Source: Bacillota bacterium (GTDB lineage Bacteria; Armatimonadota; Hebobacteria; Hebobacterales; Hebobacteraceae). From it: a stretch of DNA of 5,876 nt. Made by a program: the position numbers and the translations under genes. Numbering within the stretch: the stretch's first letter is position 1; each line of letters starts with the position of its first letter. Of the stretch, positions 1 to 5,876 are shown in pieces. The DNA lies in the NCBI GenBank assembly GCA_030668755.1, contig DAOVEW010000093.1, forward strand, positions 1-5,876, written 5' to 3'. Under the pieces are notes generated by a model. That model had not been told where the DNA came from, ran no database searches, and saw nothing but the letters and a program-made list of their open reading frames with translations.

Positions 1-223
1 TGGGGTTTATGAGACAGCCACTGAAGTCCCGAAACACCGAGAACGGCCGGCGGGCAAGGGTGTGCCCGCCTCTAGCCTCCATGCGCACCAGCGCAGCTCG
101 GCCCCGGGTCAGCTCCCGCTGGCCCGTGGGCACATTGCCCAAGTCTTTCAGCTCTCCGGTGGCAGGATCGAACAGCCCCATCGTGGTAAAGCTCTTGTGC
201 ACGTCCAGTCCTACGTACTGCAT
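1..223 (-). CDS. IS110-family transposase, N-terminal part (partial, probably degraded)
   Basis: This is the start of a DEDD-type (RuvC-like) recombinase of the IS110 insertion-sequence family, which moves the element through a circular intermediate. The ATG at 223 opens a frame that stays open to the window edge (74 codons). It begins MQYVGLDVHK, the family's hallmark start, with Asp7 as the expected first catalytic acid, followed by a DPATGE segment near residues 20-25. A typical second acidic motif appears as MEA at residues 48-50. It comes sooner than usual: only about 8 residues separate LTR (38-40) from it. After residue 50 the translation no longer resembles the family, and neither of the other minus frames restores it. 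I therefore suspect an internal deletion or a junction near position 70. The start is supported by GAGGAG at 231-236, 7 bases upstream. The family assignment is firm, but whether the gene is intact is doubtful and the rest lies outside the window. Confidence 0.75.
   Translation of the reverse strand, partial: MQYVGLDVHKSFTTMGLFDPATGELKDLGNVPTGQRELTRGRAALVRMEARGGHTLARRPFSVFRDFSGCLINP
49..70. repeat. Perfect 8-bp GC hairpin inside the transposase frame
   Basis: GGCGGGCA at 49-56 is the exact reverse complement of TGCCCGCC at 63-70, with a 6-base loop. It begins immediately after the last transposase codons that look like IS110 (the MEA motif ends at 74), so it may mark a rearrangement point. 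No T-run follows on either strand, which argues against an intrinsic terminator. Confidence 0.5.
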
Positions 224-226
224 CTT

Positions 227-292
227 CGGTCTCCTCTCTGTGTCAGGTGTTTGTCCTTCGAGGACCTCTTCAACACCCGCAGGAGGAGACCG
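227..292 (-). promoter_or_regulatory. Nested stem structure sequestering the transposase Shine-Dalgarno
   Basis: On the minus strand, three nested inverted repeats are visible. The outer one is a perfect 10-bp stem, CGGTCTCCTC (292-283) with GAGGAGACCG (236-227). The middle stem is 6 bp, GGTGTT (277-272) with AACACC (251-246). The inner stem is 5 bp, GTCCT (265-261) with AGGAC (257-253), closed by a 3-base loop. The stems are separated by asymmetric internal loops (5 and 9 bases; 6 and 1 bases). The 3' arm of the outer stem contains GAGGAG, the ribosome-binding site of the transposase ATG at 223, so the folded RNA would hide it. RNA control of transposase translation is known in other insertion sequences. 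IS110 elements also carry a structured non-coding bridge RNA with stems and internal loops. The pairing is seen directly; the function is inferred. Confidence 0.55.
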
Positions 293-297
293 TCTTA

Positions 298-303
298 TGA
301 TAA
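298..303 (-). promoter_or_regulatory. Possible -10 box upstream of the transposase leader
   Basis: TATCAT on the minus strand matches the sigma-70 -10 consensus at five of six positions, in the most AT-rich patch of the leader. A transcript starting about 7 bases downstream would begin in the 5' arm of the 227-292 stem. No good -35 lies 17 bases upstream; TTGTCT at 319-314 is only 10 bases away. In IS110 elements the full promoter can form only when the two ends join in the circle, which would explain a lone -10, but this is speculative. Confidence 0.2.
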
Positions 304-320
304 CCCTACAGAAAGACAAG

Positions 321-347
321 GGGCGGCGGGCACGGGAGTGTGCGCCC
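321..347 (-). repeat. Second stem-loop in the transposase leader
   Basis: On the minus strand GGGC (347-344) pairs with GCCC (324-321), and GCAC (343-340) pairs with GTGC (333-330) around a 6-base loop, leaving a 5-base bulge on the 3' side. It lies 28 bases upstream of the larger nested structure. In GC-rich DNA a 4+4 stem can arise by chance, so this is weak by itself. Confidence 0.25.
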
Positions 348-577
348 TACAGCAGGAGCGTGTCGTGCCGAATGGGCGGCGGAAGGGAACTCTGGGTGTG
401 GAGATGAAGGCTTAAGGGGTGCTGGAGGCCATTTCGAAGCGCCGCATCGCAAGTTCGGGGCATGTAGAGGGATTCCCCCACGGGCCGATTCGCTCCGTTT
501 CGCGGTTTCGAGATGCCCTCTGGGCGGGAGTGCAAGAAATGGACGGAGTCCGATTGGGTTCCTGCCAGGAGTGAGCC

Positions 578-799
578 ATGGAACGCACGCAAGCCGAGGC
601 CTTTGCTGTACACATGCTAACGTTTATCAGGGACAAGTGGCCCGCAGCCGAAGTGGTTTCGCTCGAGGTGGGCCGCGACGACGCGAACGAGGTGCTGTGG
701 TGCAAGATCCATCGCACGGAGGAGGATCGCACTCACGGCGGCGGGTATCTCTTCACCGTTGCATATCTCGACCGCGTGATCTCGGAGCAGGGCCCGTAG
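578..799 (+). CDS. Small hypothetical protein (73 aa), convergent with rimO
   Basis: I do not recognise a family. The gene is supported by AGGAG at 567-571, 6 bases before ATG 578, and by codon use that favours G/C in third positions. Its protein looks folded: an amphipathic, helix-like start with alternating charged and hydrophobic residues (about 1-24, including MLTFIRDKW), then strand-like segments EVVSLEV (25-31), VLWCKIH (39-45) and YLFTVAYL (57-64). It is acidic overall, soluble in appearance, with no signal peptide or membrane segment and a single Cys (42). Its last 15 codons plus stop overlap the 3' end of rimO on the other strand. It stands alone, with the IS110 remnant behind it. 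It may be a genuine orphan protein, or less likely a chance frame. Confidence 0.6.
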   Translation: MERTQAEAFAVHMLTFIRDKWPAAEVVSLEVGRDDANEVLWCKIHRTEEDRTHGGGYLFTVAYLDRVISEQGP

Positions 800-2201
800 G
801 CTCGGCGATCTCGCCGGTGAGATCGTAGGGCTCGGCTGCGGTAATCGCGGCGCGCACGAAGCGGCCGGGCCGCAGGTCTCGGCGTCCCGCGCGCACCTCG
901 ACGCTGCCGTCTATCTCGGGCGCGTCCCGAAAGCTTCGGCCGATCCACCGGCCGGGCGCGGTCCCGCGCTGCTCCAGCAGCACTTCCAGCTCCCGTCCCA
1001 CCCAGGGCTCGTTCCGCGCTAGCGAGATGGTCTGCTGAAGCGTCATGAGCTCGTCGTAGCGCGCCTGCGCGACTTCGGCGGGGACCTGGTGGGGCAAGTC
1101 GGCGGCGGGAGTGCCGCTCTCTCGCGAGTAGCAGAAGGCTCCGGCGCGGTCGAGCTGGGCCGCCTGGAGGAACTGGAGGAGATCGCGGAAGTGGGTCTCG
1201 GTCTCCCCCGGGAAGCCCACGAGGAAGGTGCTGCGGATGGCGATGTCGGGCATGGCGTCCCGGAGTCGGTGGACGAGCCGGAGGTAGCTCTCACCCTCCC
1301 CCGGCCGGCCCATGCTTCGGAGCACGTCTGGATGGGAGTGCTGGAAGGGGATATCTATGTAGTCGCATATGCGCGGCTCGGCGGCCATGACGGCGATGAG
1401 CCTGCCGGTGACCCTGGTTGGGAAGCCGTAGAGGAGACGCACCCAGCGGAGGCCCTCGACGTGCGCGAGGTCGCGCAGGAGGTCGGCGATGTCGCCTTCT
1501 CGATGATCGCGGCCGAAGGCGGTGGTGTCCTGCGCGACGAGGTTGACCTCGCGCACGCCTTCTTCTGCGAGTCGTTCGGCCTCTCGCACGATTGCGCGTA
1601 CGGACCGGCTTCGGAACCGGCCGCGCAGCCGCGGGATCACACAGAATCGGCAGCGATGGCTGCAGCCGTCGGCGATCTTGATGTAGGCCGTCCAGGGCGG
1701 GGTGGCGCGCAGGCGCGGGGCCGACTCATCGTATAGGTAGGCGGATGGGGCGGCCCGAGGAGCGTAGGCCTTATGCCCGGCGAGCGCGTCTCGGACGACG
1801 GAGACGACGTGGCCAACATCGCCCGGCCCGAGACAGGCGTCGATTTCAGGGAAGCGCCGGTGCAGGAAGCCGGCGGCCATCTGGGGCCAGCATCCGGCGC
1901 AGATGAGGGCCCCGGCGCGGTGGGAGCGCCGCCAGGCTGCGGCCTCCTCAAGCGCCTCCGCGGCCTCGGCGCGGGCGTCCTCGATGAAACAGCAGGTGTT
2001 GACGAGCAGGACGTCCGCGTCGCGGGCGTCGGCCGTGATGGAGAATCCGTCCCCGCGTAGCAGGCCCAGCATGACCTCGGTATCGACGAGGTTCTTCGGG
2101 CAGCCCAGGGAGACGGCTGCCACCGCGAGCGGAGGCCGCGCGCCGCGGCGCGTGCGTCTGTGCGGCGCTGCGGTGTGCGGTGGCCGGCGGTGCCGCGGCA
2201 T
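753..2201 (-). CDS. rimO: Ribosomal protein S12 methylthiotransferase RimO
   Basis: RimO is a cytoplasmic radical-SAM enzyme that adds a methylthio group to the beta-carbon of a conserved aspartate in ribosomal protein S12. The N-terminal methylthiotransferase domain (about 28-145) holds the auxiliary 4Fe-4S cysteines in SLGCPKN (Cys34), NTCCF (Cys70) and CAGC (Cys104). The radical-SAM domain (about 170-395) has ADGCSHRCRFC with Cys180, Cys184 and Cys187. A TRAM domain follows (about 398-465), ending in the usual YDLTGE. SLGCPKNLVD separates it from MiaB. The ATG directly follows the stop of the upstream gene (TGAATG), so translation is probably coupled. This start gives an Arg/Pro/His-rich extension of about 26 residues not usual in RimO. 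A GTG at 2123 would give the normal start but has no visible Shine-Dalgarno. The last 15 residues after TRAM are encoded in the overlap with the convergent small gene. Confidence 0.95.
   Translation of the reverse strand: MPRHRRPPHTAAPHRRTRRGARPPLAVAAVSLGCPKNLVDTEVMLGLLRGDGFSITADARDADVLLVNTCCFIEDARAEAAEALEEAAAWRRSHRAGALICAGCWPQMAAGFLHRRFPEIDACLGPGDVGHVVSVVRDALAGHKAYAPRAAPSAYLYDESAPRLRATPPWTAYIKIADGCSHRCRFCVIPRLRGRFRSRSVRAIVREAERLAEEGVREVNLVAQDTTAFGRDHREGDIADLLRDLAHVEGLRWVRLLYGFPTRVTGRLIAVMAAEPRICDYIDIPFQHSHPDVLRSMGRPGEGESYLRLVHRLRDAMPDIAIRSTFLVGFPGETETHFRDLLQFLQAAQLDRAGAFCYSRESGTPAADLPHQVPAEVAQARYDELMTLQQTISLARNEPWVGRELEVLLEQRGTAPGRWIGRSFRDAPEIDGSVEVRAGRRDLRPGRFVRAAITAAEPYDLTGEIAEPTGPAPRSRGRDMQR
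806..825 (+). terminator. Hairpin just past the small gene's stop (weak terminator candidate)
   Basis: CGATCTC (806-812) and GAGATCG (819-825) form a perfect 7-bp stem with a 6-base loop, starting 7 bases after the TAG of the 73-aa gene. No T-run follows, so a classical intrinsic terminator is not supported. It lies within the last TRAM-domain codons of rimO, whose coding constraint may explain it. Confidence 0.2.
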
Positions 2202-3257
2202 TCAGACCAGCCCGAGCGCCTCGTCGAGCTTCGCGAGCTCCAGGTGGGCCTCGAACTGCTCGATGGCGTGCTCGATTTTCCTGGGCTCGCGTACGCGGAG
2301 CTTGCCGAGCAGCTCGTCGATGGTGGAGACCGTAGTGAGGGTATCGTCGCGCACGAGGAGGACGGGGACGCCGAGGTCCTCGGCGCGTGCGATTACGGTG
2401 TGGCTGGGCCGGAGGTCGCCGGTGAGGATGAGGCACCTGGTGGGGGTCTCGAGCGCGGCGAGCTGGATGTCGCTGCGGTCGCCGCCGGTGATGACGCACT
2501 TGCGGGGAGTGCGGCGGAAGTAGTGCAGGGCGCGGTCCACGCTCATGGCGCCGACGACGAAGTTCTCGACGAGCGCATCGGCGGTCTCTGTGCCGCAGAG
2601 CAACTGTGCGCCGGTGGCCTCTACGAGTTCCTTGACGCTGACGGAGTGCAAGATGGGGTCCATGGGCATAACGCCCAGGACGGCCATGCCGGCCTGCTCG
2701 AGGCAAGGGACGACGGTGTCCCAGATGCGGTCCTGGGAGCGCGGGGGCACCATGTTGAGGATGACGCCGATGAGGCGATCGCCGAGGGCACGGTGGGCGG
2801 CGATGACGCGGTCTGCGTCGAGGAAAGACTCGCAACGTCCGACCAGGAAGACGCTGGCGTCCAGCATGTCGGCCATGCGGGGTCCGGCCATGTCGAAGAC
2901 GCTTCCGCGGGTGAGAACGGAGCCGGAGCCGGCAACGACGGTCACATCGGCGCCCTCGGAGACGGCAGCGAAGGCCTGCTTCACTTTCTGCTGGGCCTCT
3001 GTCGGATCGAGGCGGCACATGTCTGTGTTCAGCACGACCGGACAGAGGTGGCTGGGCGGGGTGTCCAGGTTAAGATGCCGGGCCACGAACTGAGCGTCTT
3101 CGTCGGTGACCTGTTCGCCCACCGTGACAGGGAGGACCCCGATGGGCTTGAGGTAGGCGACCCGGCGGCCGCGGCGCTGCCAGCGGGTGCCGAGCACGAG
3201 GCTCGCGAGGGTCTTTCCGGCGTACTCCTCACTCGAAGCGATGTATAGCGTAGCCAT
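2202..3257 (-). CDS. BioD-like P-loop/DRTGG domain protein (phosphotransacetylase N-terminal-like)
   Basis: This 351-aa cytoplasmic protein matches the COG0857-type regulatory part of long phosphotransacetylases. It lacks the C-terminal catalytic domain, so it should not itself make acetyl phosphate. Residues 1 to about 200 form a dethiobiotin-synthetase-like P-loop domain: a Walker A-like S-x4-GKT (Ser9 to Thr16, the first Gly replaced by Ser), LKPIG (36-40) where BioD and Pta have a conserved Lys-Pro, and a VILNMVPP strand (165-172). Residues about 206-316 form a DRTGG domain with VVGAMSVD (234-241) and the signature ITGGDRSDIQ (256-265). A short charged helical tail ends the protein. The ATG has GGGAG 7 bases upstream (3265-3269). 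It starts 17 bases after the acetate-CoA ligase stop and abuts rimO. In full-length Pta this region mediates allosteric control. A role as nucleotide-dependent regulator of the neighbouring ligase is my inference. Confidence 0.85.
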   Translation of the reverse strand: MATLYIASSEEYAGKTLASLVLGTRWQRRGRRVAYLKPIGVLPVTVGEQVTDEDAQFVARHLNLDTPPSHLCPVVLNTDMCRLDPTEAQQKVKQAFAAVSEGADVTVVAGSGSVLTRGSVFDMAGPRMADMLDASVFLVGRCESFLDADRVIAAHRALGDRLIGVILNMVPPRSQDRIWDTVVPCLEQAGMAVLGVMPMDPILHSVSVKELVEATGAQLLCGTETADALVENFVVGAMSVDRALHYFRRTPRKCVITGGDRSDIQLAALETPTRCLILTGDLRPSHTVIARAEDLGVPVLLVRDDTLTTVSTIDELLGKLRVREPRKIEHAIEQFEAHLELAKLDEALGLV

Positions 3258-3274
3258 GTCGCATCTCCCGATGT

Positions 3275-5386
3275 CTACTTTTCCGCGATGGTGATGCGGG
3301 CATCGACGGCCACTGTTCCCGCGCCGGGCTCTCCCACTTTGAGCGGGTTGATGTCCATCTCGAGTATCTCGGGGAACTCGGTCACCATCTGCGATACGAC
3401 CAAGAGGCAGTCGGCGATCGCATCGATGTCACACGGGCGCTCTCCGCGGGCTCCGTGCAGGAGAGGCGCGGACCTGATCTCCTCGATCATCCGATGTGCG
3501 TGGCGCTGTCCGAACGGCGCAACGCGGAAGCTGACGTCCTTGAGGACCTCGACGTAGATGCCGCCGAGCCCGAACATGACGAGGGGACCGAACTGTGGGT
3601 CGCGGGCGCTGCCGAGGATGACCTCGCGTTCTCTCTGGACCATCTCCTGGACGCAGATGCCCTGTAGCGAGGCCTTCGGGGCGTACCGATGGACGCGGAG
3701 CATCATGAGCTCGTAGGCGTCCATTGTCTCCTGTGCGTTTCGGATGCCGACGCGCACGCCGCCGATGTCGGACTTGTGTAGAATGTCGGGTGAGATGATC
3801 TTCATCACGACGGGGAAGCCGATCTGTTGGGCGTGCTCGGCGGCTTCCTCGGCGCTTTGGGCGACGAGGCTTTTCGGCACCGCGATGCCGTAGGCGTACA
3901 GCACCTGGCGGGCCTCCATTGCGTCGAGGTTGACGCGAGCTTCGCTGCGCGCCCGCTCGAAGATCTCGTGGACGGCGTCGCGATCGGCTTTGAACGCCAC
4001 GGGTTCGTCGGGCGGCTCTTGGCGCCACATCCGGTAGTCGACCATGGCCTTCAATGCCTGCACCGCCCGCTCTGGATAGGGATAGGTCGGCACCTGTCTA
4101 CGGTTGAGTAGATCAACGGCATCGGTGATCGCTCGCCCGCCCATGAAGCAGGCGAGAACGGGTTGCTGGGAGCGCTCGGCTGCTGCTGCGAGCCCCTCGG
4201 CTGTCTCCTTGGGCTGGGTCATCGCCTGGGGAGTCAAGACAGCCAGCACAGCGTCCACGTTCGAGTCCTTGAGGAGGGTCTCAGCGGCGAATGTGTAGCG
4301 CGACGAGTCGGCGTCGCCGAGCAAATCGATGGGGTTGTAGAAGTTGGAGGCCTCGGGCAGGCGGGTGCGCAAGGTCGAGATGGTGTCCGCCTGGATAGTG
4401 GCGAGCTCCAGGCCGACGCGTTCCACGGCATCGGTGGCCATGACGCCGGGGCCGCCAGCGTTAGTGAGGATGGCGACCTTGGGGCCGCGGGGCGGGCCCT
4501 GGTATGCGAAAGCGACAGCGAGGTCGAAGAGCTGCTCCATGGAGTGGGCCCGGATGACGCCGCACTGTGTGAAAGCGGCATTGTAGGCCTCGTCGGAGCC
4601 TGCGAGGCTGCCAGTATGGGAGGAGACGGCGCGGGCGCCCGCCTGCGTGCTGCCGGCCTTGAGCACGATGACGGGCTTTCTGGCGGAGACCTGCCGCGTG
4701 ACCTTCATGAACTCGGGGCCGTTCTGAACTCCTTCGATGTAGGCGACGATGACGCTGGTGTCGGCGTCGTGTTCCCAGGCGCGCAGCAGGTCGATGGCGC
4801 CGATGTCTACGCCGTTGCCGAAGCTGGCGAACTTGCTGTAGCCGATGCCCTGCTCGATCGACCAGTCGATGATTGCGGTGGCGAGGGCCCCCGATTGCGA
4901 GATCAGGGACACCTTGCCGGCGACCGGGAACCCGGGCGCGAAGGTGGCATTCAGGCCGGAGCCGGTGGACATCACGCCAAGGCAGTTCGGGCCCACGACG
5001 CGGATTCCGAGGTTCTGCGCCAGCTTGGCAAGTTCTCGCTCTCGCTCGATCCCCTCGGGTCCGGCCTCCTTGAAGCCGGCCGAGATAACGACCGCGGCCT
5101 CGATGCCCTTCTGGCCGCACTCTTCCATGACGGTGAGCACGACTGGCGCCGGCACCACGACGACGGCCAGGTCTACGGGCCCCTCGATCTCGGTGACGCT
5201 GGGGTAGCACTTCTGTGCGAGGATCTCGGCCGCCCGGGGGTGGACGGGGTAGACTTTCCCCTGGAAGCCGGAGGACAGCATGTTGCGCAGGATGACGTGC
5301 CCCACCTTGCCGGGCTTCGTGGAGGCGCCGATAACTGCGACGGACTTGGGCTCAAAGAACTTGTGGAGTGCAGATTTCTGTGGCAT
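3275..5386 (-). CDS. Acetate--CoA ligase (ADP-forming), fused alpha-beta subunits
   Basis: This cytoplasmic enzyme reversibly converts an acyl-CoA (typically acetyl-CoA), ADP and phosphate to the acid, CoA and ATP. It conserves energy without acetate kinase. The 703 residues hold an alpha part followed by a beta part. There is a CoA-binding Rossmann domain (about 8-135, KSVAVIGAS at 14-22), a succinyl-CoA-ligase-like domain (about 150-290) with SSHTGSLAG whose His257 is the expected phosphorylated histidine, and AYIEGV with Glu218 as its probable partner. A linker domain (about 300-455) leads to an ATP-grasp domain (about 475-700). There LHKSDIGGV carries His537, probably the second phosphorylated histidine of the beta subunit. 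Length and order match one-chain ACD enzymes. An in-frame TAG directly precedes the ATG, so the start cannot be further upstream. The only Shine-Dalgarno-like AAGG is 14 bases away, suggesting coupling to the gene 18 bases upstream. Related acyl-CoA substrates are possible. Confidence 0.92.
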   Translation of the reverse strand: MPQKSALHKFFEPKSVAVIGASTKPGKVGHVILRNMLSSGFQGKVYPVHPRAAEILAQKCYPSVTEIEGPVDLAVVVVPAPVVLTVMEECGQKGIEAAVVISAGFKEAGPEGIERERELAKLAQNLGIRVVGPNCLGVMSTGSGLNATFAPGFPVAGKVSLISQSGALATAIIDWSIEQGIGYSKFASFGNGVDIGAIDLLRAWEHDADTSVIVAYIEGVQNGPEFMKVTRQVSARKPVIVLKAGSTQAGARAVSSHTGSLAGSDEAYNAAFTQCGVIRAHSMEQLFDLAVAFAYQGPPRGPKVAILTNAGGPGVMATDAVERVGLELATIQADTISTLRTRLPEASNFYNPIDLLGDADSSRYTFAAETLLKDSNVDAVLAVLTPQAMTQPKETAEGLAAAAERSQQPVLACFMGGRAITDAVDLLNRRQVPTYPYPERAVQALKAMVDYRMWRQEPPDEPVAFKADRDAVHEIFERARSEARVNLDAMEARQVLYAYGIAVPKSLVAQSAEEAAEHAQQIGFPVVMKIISPDILHKSDIGGVRVGIRNAQETMDAYELMMLRVHRYAPKASLQGICVQEMVQREREVILGSARDPQFGPLVMFGLGGIYVEVLKDVSFRVAPFGQRHAHRMIEEIRSAPLLHGARGERPCDIDAIADCLLVVSQMVTEFPEILEMDINPLKVGEPGAGTVAVDARITIAEK

Positions 5387-5404
5387 CTACTCAGGTGCGC
5401 CCTT

Positions 5405-5876
5405 CTACGCCCATTGCTCAAGGCGGCCGGCCCGGTGGGCCTGTATGTACTGCATGCACATCTCGTCCTGTCCCAGCAAGACCTCGGCCGCGCAGACCGC
5501 CGCCATGAGGCCGCCGTCGAGCGGGTCCACGATCGCCGCGTCCATGCCTCGGGCCATGGCCATGGCGAGGAATGTGCGATTGAGCAGGCGGCGGGCCGGC
5601 ATCTGGTAGGACATGTTGCTGAGGCCGCAGATGACATGCACGCCGGGCAGGCACTGCCGGATTCCCGCCACCGCGTCGAGGAACGCGGCGCCCTGCTCGT
5701 TCTCCACTGCAATGGCGCGGGCCAAGGGGTCGATGAACACGTCGTCGCGTGCAATGCCGTGCTTCTCCGCCGCTTCCACCAGGGCCCGGGCGACGGCGAT
5801 TCGCTGGTCGGCGGTCTTGGGGAGGCCGGAGTCGTCCAGGGTAAGCGCCACCACACGCGCGCCGCGCTGTTGGACG
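5405..5876 (-). CDS. Methyltetrahydrofolate:corrinoid methyltransferase, C-terminal part (5' end beyond window)
   Basis: This is a pterin-binding TIM-barrel methyltransferase that passes the methyl group of methyltetrahydrofolate to a corrinoid protein. It resembles AcsE of the Wood-Ljungdahl pathway and relatives acting with other corrinoid proteins. The 156 visible residues run open to the window edge (VQQRGARVVALTLDDSG precedes KTADQR). They are roughly the last 60 percent of a family of about 260-280 residues. VFIDPLA holds an Asp expected to bind the pterin. CGLSNMSY has the Asn that corresponds to the catalytic Asn of AcsE. It is followed by the typical ARRLLNRTFL, the MAMARGMDAAIVDPLD segment and a final LLGQDEMC. 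It lies 18 bases upstream of the acetate-CoA ligase, probably in one operon. A dihydropteroate synthase is unlikely given the GLSN-S motif and C-terminal pattern. Which corrinoid partner it serves cannot be seen here. Confidence 0.88.
   Translation of the reverse strand, partial: VQQRGARVVALTLDDSGLPKTADQRIAVARALVEAAEKHGIARDDVFIDPLARAIAVENEQGAAFLDAVAGIRQCLPGVHVICGLSNMSYQMPARRLLNRTFLAMAMARGMDAAIVDPLDGGLMAAVCAAEVLLGQDEMCMQYIQAHRAGRLEQWA

Larger units (their letters stand above)
1..303 (-). mobile_element. IS110-type element, transposase-start side (boundary approximate)
   Basis: The element is inferred from the transposase start at 223 and the structured leader just upstream of it. IS110 elements usually lack clear terminal inverted repeats, so the outer boundary cannot be read directly. 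I place it provisionally beyond the leader stem (227-292) and a -10-like TATCAT at 298-303, but it could lie anywhere up to the small gene at 578. The other end of the element is outside the window. Sequence at 1-70 may belong to something else, because the transposase similarity stops there. Confidence 0.45.
224..577. other. Non-coding interval between the IS110 transposase and the small plus-strand gene
   Basis: This 354-base interval has no reading frame with protein-like composition on either strand. The open frames crossing it give Arg/Ser/Pro-rich translations typical of shadow frames in GC-rich DNA. The left third (224-303) carries the transposase leader structure and a possible -10 box. 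The 8-base word CCCTACAG occurs twice, at 304-311 and 345-352. In 400-560 I see no promoter, tRNA or strong hairpin. The Shine-Dalgarno of the small gene (AGGAG, 567-571) sits at its right end. Confidence 0.6.

Noticed and set aside
9..407. 132-aa plus-strand frame across the transposase start and leader
   Set aside because: It is antisense to the transposase start and leader, Arg/Ser-rich, with no recognisable domain or convincing ribosome-binding site.
534..551. Possible minus-strand terminator after rimO: GGAC/GTCC hairpin followed by ATTTCTT
   Set aside because: The stem is only 4 bp with a 3-base loop and the T-run is interrupted, too weak to call.
340..828. 162-aa plus-strand frame overlapping the small gene
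   Set aside because: It is rich in Arg, Gly and Ser, lies out of frame with the better supported 73-aa gene, and runs into the rimO 3' end.
796..837. Near-repeat of GTAGGCTCGG and GTAGGGCTCGG
   Set aside because: It is short, imperfect and partly within rimO coding sequence; no array or spacing pattern supports a repeat element.
1089..1736. 215-aa plus-strand frame opposite rimO
   Set aside because: It lies wholly antisense to the radical-SAM and downstream codons of rimO, and its composition is that of a shadow frame.
2160..3248. Long 362-aa open frame on the plus strand opposite the BioD-like/DRTGG gene
   Set aside because: It mirrors a well-supported gene codon for codon, is dominated by Gly/Ala/Asp/Glu as expected from the antisense of GC-rich codons, and shows no family motif.

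Overview
The window is a GC-rich stretch of what is most likely a bacterial genome. A complete rimO supports this, since S12 methylthiotransferase is a bacterial gene. An anaerobe with a methyl-branch C1 (Wood-Ljungdahl-type) metabolism is suggested by a corrinoid/folate methyltransferase beside a fused ADP-forming acetate-CoA ligase. I cannot name the phylum from the sequence alone.

Right to left on the minus strand, four genes form a tight cluster. They are the C-terminal part of a pterin-binding methyltetrahydrofolate:corrinoid methyltransferase (5405-5876, cut by the window edge), a 703-aa acetyl-CoA synthetase (ADP-forming) with alpha and beta parts fused (3275-5386), a 351-aa BioD-like/DRTGG protein resembling the N-terminal part of phosphotransacetylase (2202-3257), and rimO (753-2201). 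The gaps are 18, 17 and 0 bases, so one transcript is likely. The first three genes fit one theme: moving a methyl group toward acetyl-CoA, turning acetyl-CoA into acetate plus ATP, and possibly sensing or regulating that step. rimO looks like a passenger translated by stop-start coupling.

A small uncharacterised gene (578-799) lies on the plus strand and converges with rimO. Their 3' ends overlap by 47 bases.

The left end (1 to about 300) holds the start of an IS110-family transposase on the minus strand. Its recognisable similarity fades after about 50 codons. Directly upstream of its start is a three-tiered nested inverted repeat (227-292) whose outer 10-bp stem contains the transposase Shine-Dalgarno sequence. 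This is the most unusual structure in the window. It could be an RNA that blocks transposase translation, or an arm of a bridge-type guide RNA. The rest of 224-577 has no convincing gene.
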